Origin: Flavobacterium sp. K5-23
GTDB taxonomy: Bacteria; Bacteroidota; Bacteroidia; Flavobacteriales; Flavobacteriaceae
Direction of reading: 5' to 3'
Assembly: GCF_023278045.1 (NCBI RefSeq)
Contig: NZ_CP056783.1
Span: 1,116,001 to 1,180,000 of the forward strand
DNA length: 64,000 nucleotides
This document shows, piece by piece, positions 62,040-64,000 of the stretch; positions within the stretch are counted from its first letter, which is position 1; the number at the start of each line of letters is the position of its first letter. The notes under the pieces were generated by a model, which searched no databases, had not been told where the DNA came from, and was given only the letters and a program-made list of their open reading frames with translations. The translations under genes were made by a program, and so were the position numbers.

Positions 62040-62519
62040 ATGTTGAAGCATAATTATCTTTTTTTACTATTTATCTTTCTTAATTCCTGTCAGTATATTG
62101 ACAAGCAAATTCCTTCTGAAAAGGATTTGCTGCAAAAGGAATTGAAGGCTATCAATTGGAAAGAAGTTGACGAATACCCTTCCTTTGCTGATTGCGAAAA
62201 GATAGACAACAAGGAACAGCGTCAGAAATGTTTTTTTCAGTATTTAACGGAGCTTATACAACAAAAATTAAGCGTGGACACCTTATCAATGCTTTATCCT
62301 GAATTAGACACTATAGAGGTAAAGGTCACTATTTTTCCAAATGCAAAAATGAAATTTGAACCGCAGTTTCCTAAAGATTCGGTTGCATATGATACCATTA
62401 AAATCGACAGTATTCTTCACGCGAGATTAGTAAACTTCCCTAAAGTAAATCCAGCGATAAAAAGAGGGATTCCCGTGAAAACCCAGTTTATTTTGCCGGT
62501 AATTATAAAAATGGAGTAG
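62040..62519 (+). CDS. Hypothetical lipoprotein (159 aa)
   Basis: I start it at the ATG at 62040, since this gives a proper lipoprotein signal (LFLLFIFLNSCQYI, Cys near 16); the longer frame from 61959 adds 27 residues before it. The mature part has a TonB-C-like arrangement: LSVDTLSMLYPELDTIEVKV, PKVNPAIKRGIPVKTQFILPVIIKM, with the proline/glycine rhythm (P A-x-x-R-G-x-P-V) of energy-transducing TonB C-termini, but without the rest of TonB. It ends 3 bases before the next gene. Role unknown. Confidence 0.7.
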   Translation: MLKHNYLFLLFIFLNSCQYIDKQIPSEKDLLQKELKAINWKEVDEYPSFADCEKIDNKEQRQKCFFQYLTELIQQKLSVDTLSMLYPELDTIEVKVTIFPNAKMKFEPQFPKDSVAYDTIKIDSILHARLVNFPKVNPAIKRGIPVKTQFILPVIIKME

Positions 62520-62522
62520 CCG

Positions 62523-63236
62523 ATGCCGTTCACTTTTTCACATCCATCTATAATTTTACCTTTATTGAGAAGTAACAAGCTTTCGGCAACGGGATTGATT
62601 GTAGGTTCAATATGTCCTGATTTTGAATATTTTATTAGAATGAAGGTGCAAAGTAATATTAGTCACACTTTCGTAGGGCTATTATTATTTAATATACCTA
62701 TTGGTTTTTTAGTTGCGTTGTTGTTTCATGAAATAATAAAAAAGACTTTAATAGAAAACTTACCTTCTTTTTTTCGAAATAGATTTGAAGTTTTGAAGAA
62801 CACGAAATGGATAGATTACCTAAAAGGGAATTTTTATTATGTTTTAATTTCAATTCTAATAGGTGCTTTTTCGCATATTTTTTGGGATGCATTTACTCAT
62901 GAATCAGGATATTTTGTTGAAAAAACACCTCTATTGCTCAATAAAGTAAATAATATTCCTTTTTATAAAATAATTCAACATTCAAGTTCATTAATCGGGA
63001 TGATTTTCATTCTCCATTATGTTTATAAATTGCCTTTTAAAAAATCTACAACAACAAAGTCATATTGGAAATATTGGGTTTTAGTTTTAATTTTTGTCTT
63101 TGTTTTTATGTCGATTAGATGGGCTTTTGGATTGTCAATAAAGCAAGTAGGAAATATTGTGGTAAGTCTTATTTCTACAATAATTTTAGCAATAACTTTT
63201 GCAAGTTTGTTTTTTAGAGACAAAAAAGTTATTTAG
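62523..63236 (+). CDS. DUF4184 membrane protein
   Basis: 237 residues with about six membrane spans. N-terminal MPFTFSHPSIILPLLR and the SICPDFEYFIRM segment, followed by SHTFVGLLLFNIP and FSHIFWDAFTHESGYFVE, supply the conserved His/Asp residues that define the family (related to YdjM/LexA-regulated and other metal-dependent membrane hydrolases). Function not established. Co-transcribed with the lipoprotein before it; its end overlaps the convergent glycosyltransferase by 8 bases. Confidence 0.87.
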   Translation: MPFTFSHPSIILPLLRSNKLSATGLIVGSICPDFEYFIRMKVQSNISHTFVGLLLFNIPIGFLVALLFHEIIKKTLIENLPSFFRNRFEVLKNTKWIDYLKGNFYYVLISILIGAFSHIFWDAFTHESGYFVEKTPLLLNKVNNIPFYKIIQHSSSLIGMIFILHYVYKLPFKKSTTTKSYWKYWVLVLIFVFVFMSIRWAFGLSIKQVGNIVVSLISTIILAITFASLFFRDKKVI

Positions 63237-64000
63237 GAAACTTCCTCCCTTTCCATTCGTATTTCCCAAACACCGAATATAAAGCAACTGCCACACTAAA
63301 AAAGGGATAAAGTAAACTGCTTCGTATTAGGTAATTGGTTTTAGTTCCTGAAAAAATATTGGTTTTGAATATCAATAAGGCATCAATCACATATTTCAAT
63401 ACTAACAATACTAAGATAATCTCCCATTCAAGTAAATTCAATACCCATAATCCACAACCAATAATTACTCCCAAGTTCCCCATAAAAACCACAATCCCTA
63501 ATCCTTTCCCAAAACCGCTTTGGTAGGAAGTTGTTTTGGCAGCCCAGCGCACTCTTTGATGGAATAAAGATTTCCAGTCATCCAAAGGTTTAGTGGTGAC
63601 AATATTGTTTTTTGATTTTAGATAATAGACTTTTTTAACAGAATGAGCAATTGCTTTTTGCAACAAGAAAACATCGTCGCCGCTGGCAATTTTATCATTT
63701 CCATCAAATCCGTTTAATTCCTGAAAAAAGGATTTGGTATAGGCCAAATTTGCGCCATTACACATAAACCCTTTACCAATTCCAAAACTACCAATGGTTG
63801 CGCCTTGCAAGCTAGCAATATCCAGTTGTTGAAACTGCTGTAAAAAAGAATGGTTACAATCATAAGTCACCGCCCCGGCGATCATAGAAACAGTATGTGT
63901 TTGAATGTAATTGTCAAGTGTCAATAACCAATTTTCAGTGACAACACAATCAGCGTCTGTGGTGATAACCCAATCAGTATTAACAGTATCGATAGCTGTT
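63229..64000 (-). CDS. Family 2 glycosyltransferase, N-terminus outside the window
   Basis: About 256 residues are visible; the reading frame stays open to the window edge, so the apparent start inside the window is not real. The edge sequence reads DTVNTDWVITTDADCVV, with the DxD-type nucleotide-sugar/metal motif. Further motifs are IGKGFMCNGANLAYTKSFF, NGFDGNDKIASGDDVFL with the ED-like base, and HQRVRWAAK (QxxRW type). Three membrane helices form the C-terminal part (about the last 90 residues). It transfers a sugar to a lipid or polymer at the inner membrane; the product is not known. Confidence 0.88.
   Translation of the reverse strand, partial: TAIDTVNTDWVITTDADCVVTENWLLTLDNYIQTHTVSMIAGAVTYDCNHSFLQQFQQLDIASLQGATIGSFGIGKGFMCNGANLAYTKSFFQELNGFDGNDKIASGDDVFLLQKAIAHSVKKVYYLKSKNNIVTTKPLDDWKSLFHQRVRWAAKTTSYQSGFGKGLGIVVFMGNLGVIIGCGLWVLNLLEWEIILVLLVLKYVIDALLIFKTNIFSGTKTNYLIRSSLLYPFFSVAVALYSVFGKYEWKGRKFPK

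Noticed and set aside
62040..62519. TonB protein
   Set aside because: Only a short C-terminal resemblance; it lacks the membrane anchor and proline-rich linker and has a lipoprotein signal instead.

Overview
The window is about 64 kb of a low-GC chromosome from the Bacteroidota, most likely a Flavobacterium or close relative. The signs are: Bacteroidetes-type promoters (TTG, 19 bases, TAnnTTTG) in front of tRNA and housekeeping genes; weak Shine-Dalgarno signals; a SusC/SusD pair with its own ECF sigma/FecR module; a MurF-alanine racemase fusion; an N-terminally proofreading DnaE; many small lipoproteins; and several families of dispersed palindromic repeats. The genus assignment is inference; no rRNA is present.

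Layout. 1-8 kb: asparaginase, tRNA-Ser with decaying duplications of its 3' end, a PorT-like barrel, the MurF-Alr fusion, MscL and aspartate-semialdehyde dehydrogenase. 7.7-10.5 kb: a His/Cys-rich small protein and a ZnuD-like TonB receptor. 10.5-24.1 kb is the accessory, repeat-rich part: a prolyl oligopeptidase, a class II Fic protein behind a 41-bp periodic promoter repeat, a compact HNH / small ORF / small ORF / Vsr operon with no methyltransferase, a ribosome-hibernation-like protein, two L,D-transpeptidases plus a fragment of a third, and two GIY-YIG nuclease genes, each embedded in its own family of palindromic repeats.

24.2-34 kb is mostly housekeeping: TrmB, LysE-type exporter, an alkyltransferase-like protein, Mrp, Nfu, ferredoxin, a glutaryl-CoA-dehydrogenase-like enzyme, TrmN6, RimM and S16. 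34-38.3 kb holds a lipoprotein operon (EF-hand, YHYH, MORN-type, SCO1) divergent from a LytS/LytTR two-component pair, with a textbook-spaced LytTR-type direct repeat between them. 38.4-42.1 kb carries leucine-pathway genes (leuC, leuD, an isopropylmalate/citramalate synthase). 42.7-51 kb contains dnaE, an outer-membrane barrel, thioredoxin, a DUF58 protein and two tRNA-Asp genes with a decayed third copy between them.

51-61.3 kb is a coherent locus: ECF sigma, FecR, SusC, SusD, dipeptide epimerase, serine hydrolase, DUF819 permease, all on the minus strand. The genes suggest uptake and breakdown of peptidoglycan-derived peptides. The window ends in a DUF456 membrane protein, a small lipoprotein, a DUF4184 membrane protein and a truncated family 2 glycosyltransferase.

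The best candidates for something undescribed are the two GIY-YIG/palindromic-repeat associations (17.7-18.4 kb and 22.4-24.1 kb), the HNH-x-x-Vsr operon (15.2-16.9 kb), and the LytTR-controlled EF-hand/YHYH/MORN/SCO lipoprotein operon.
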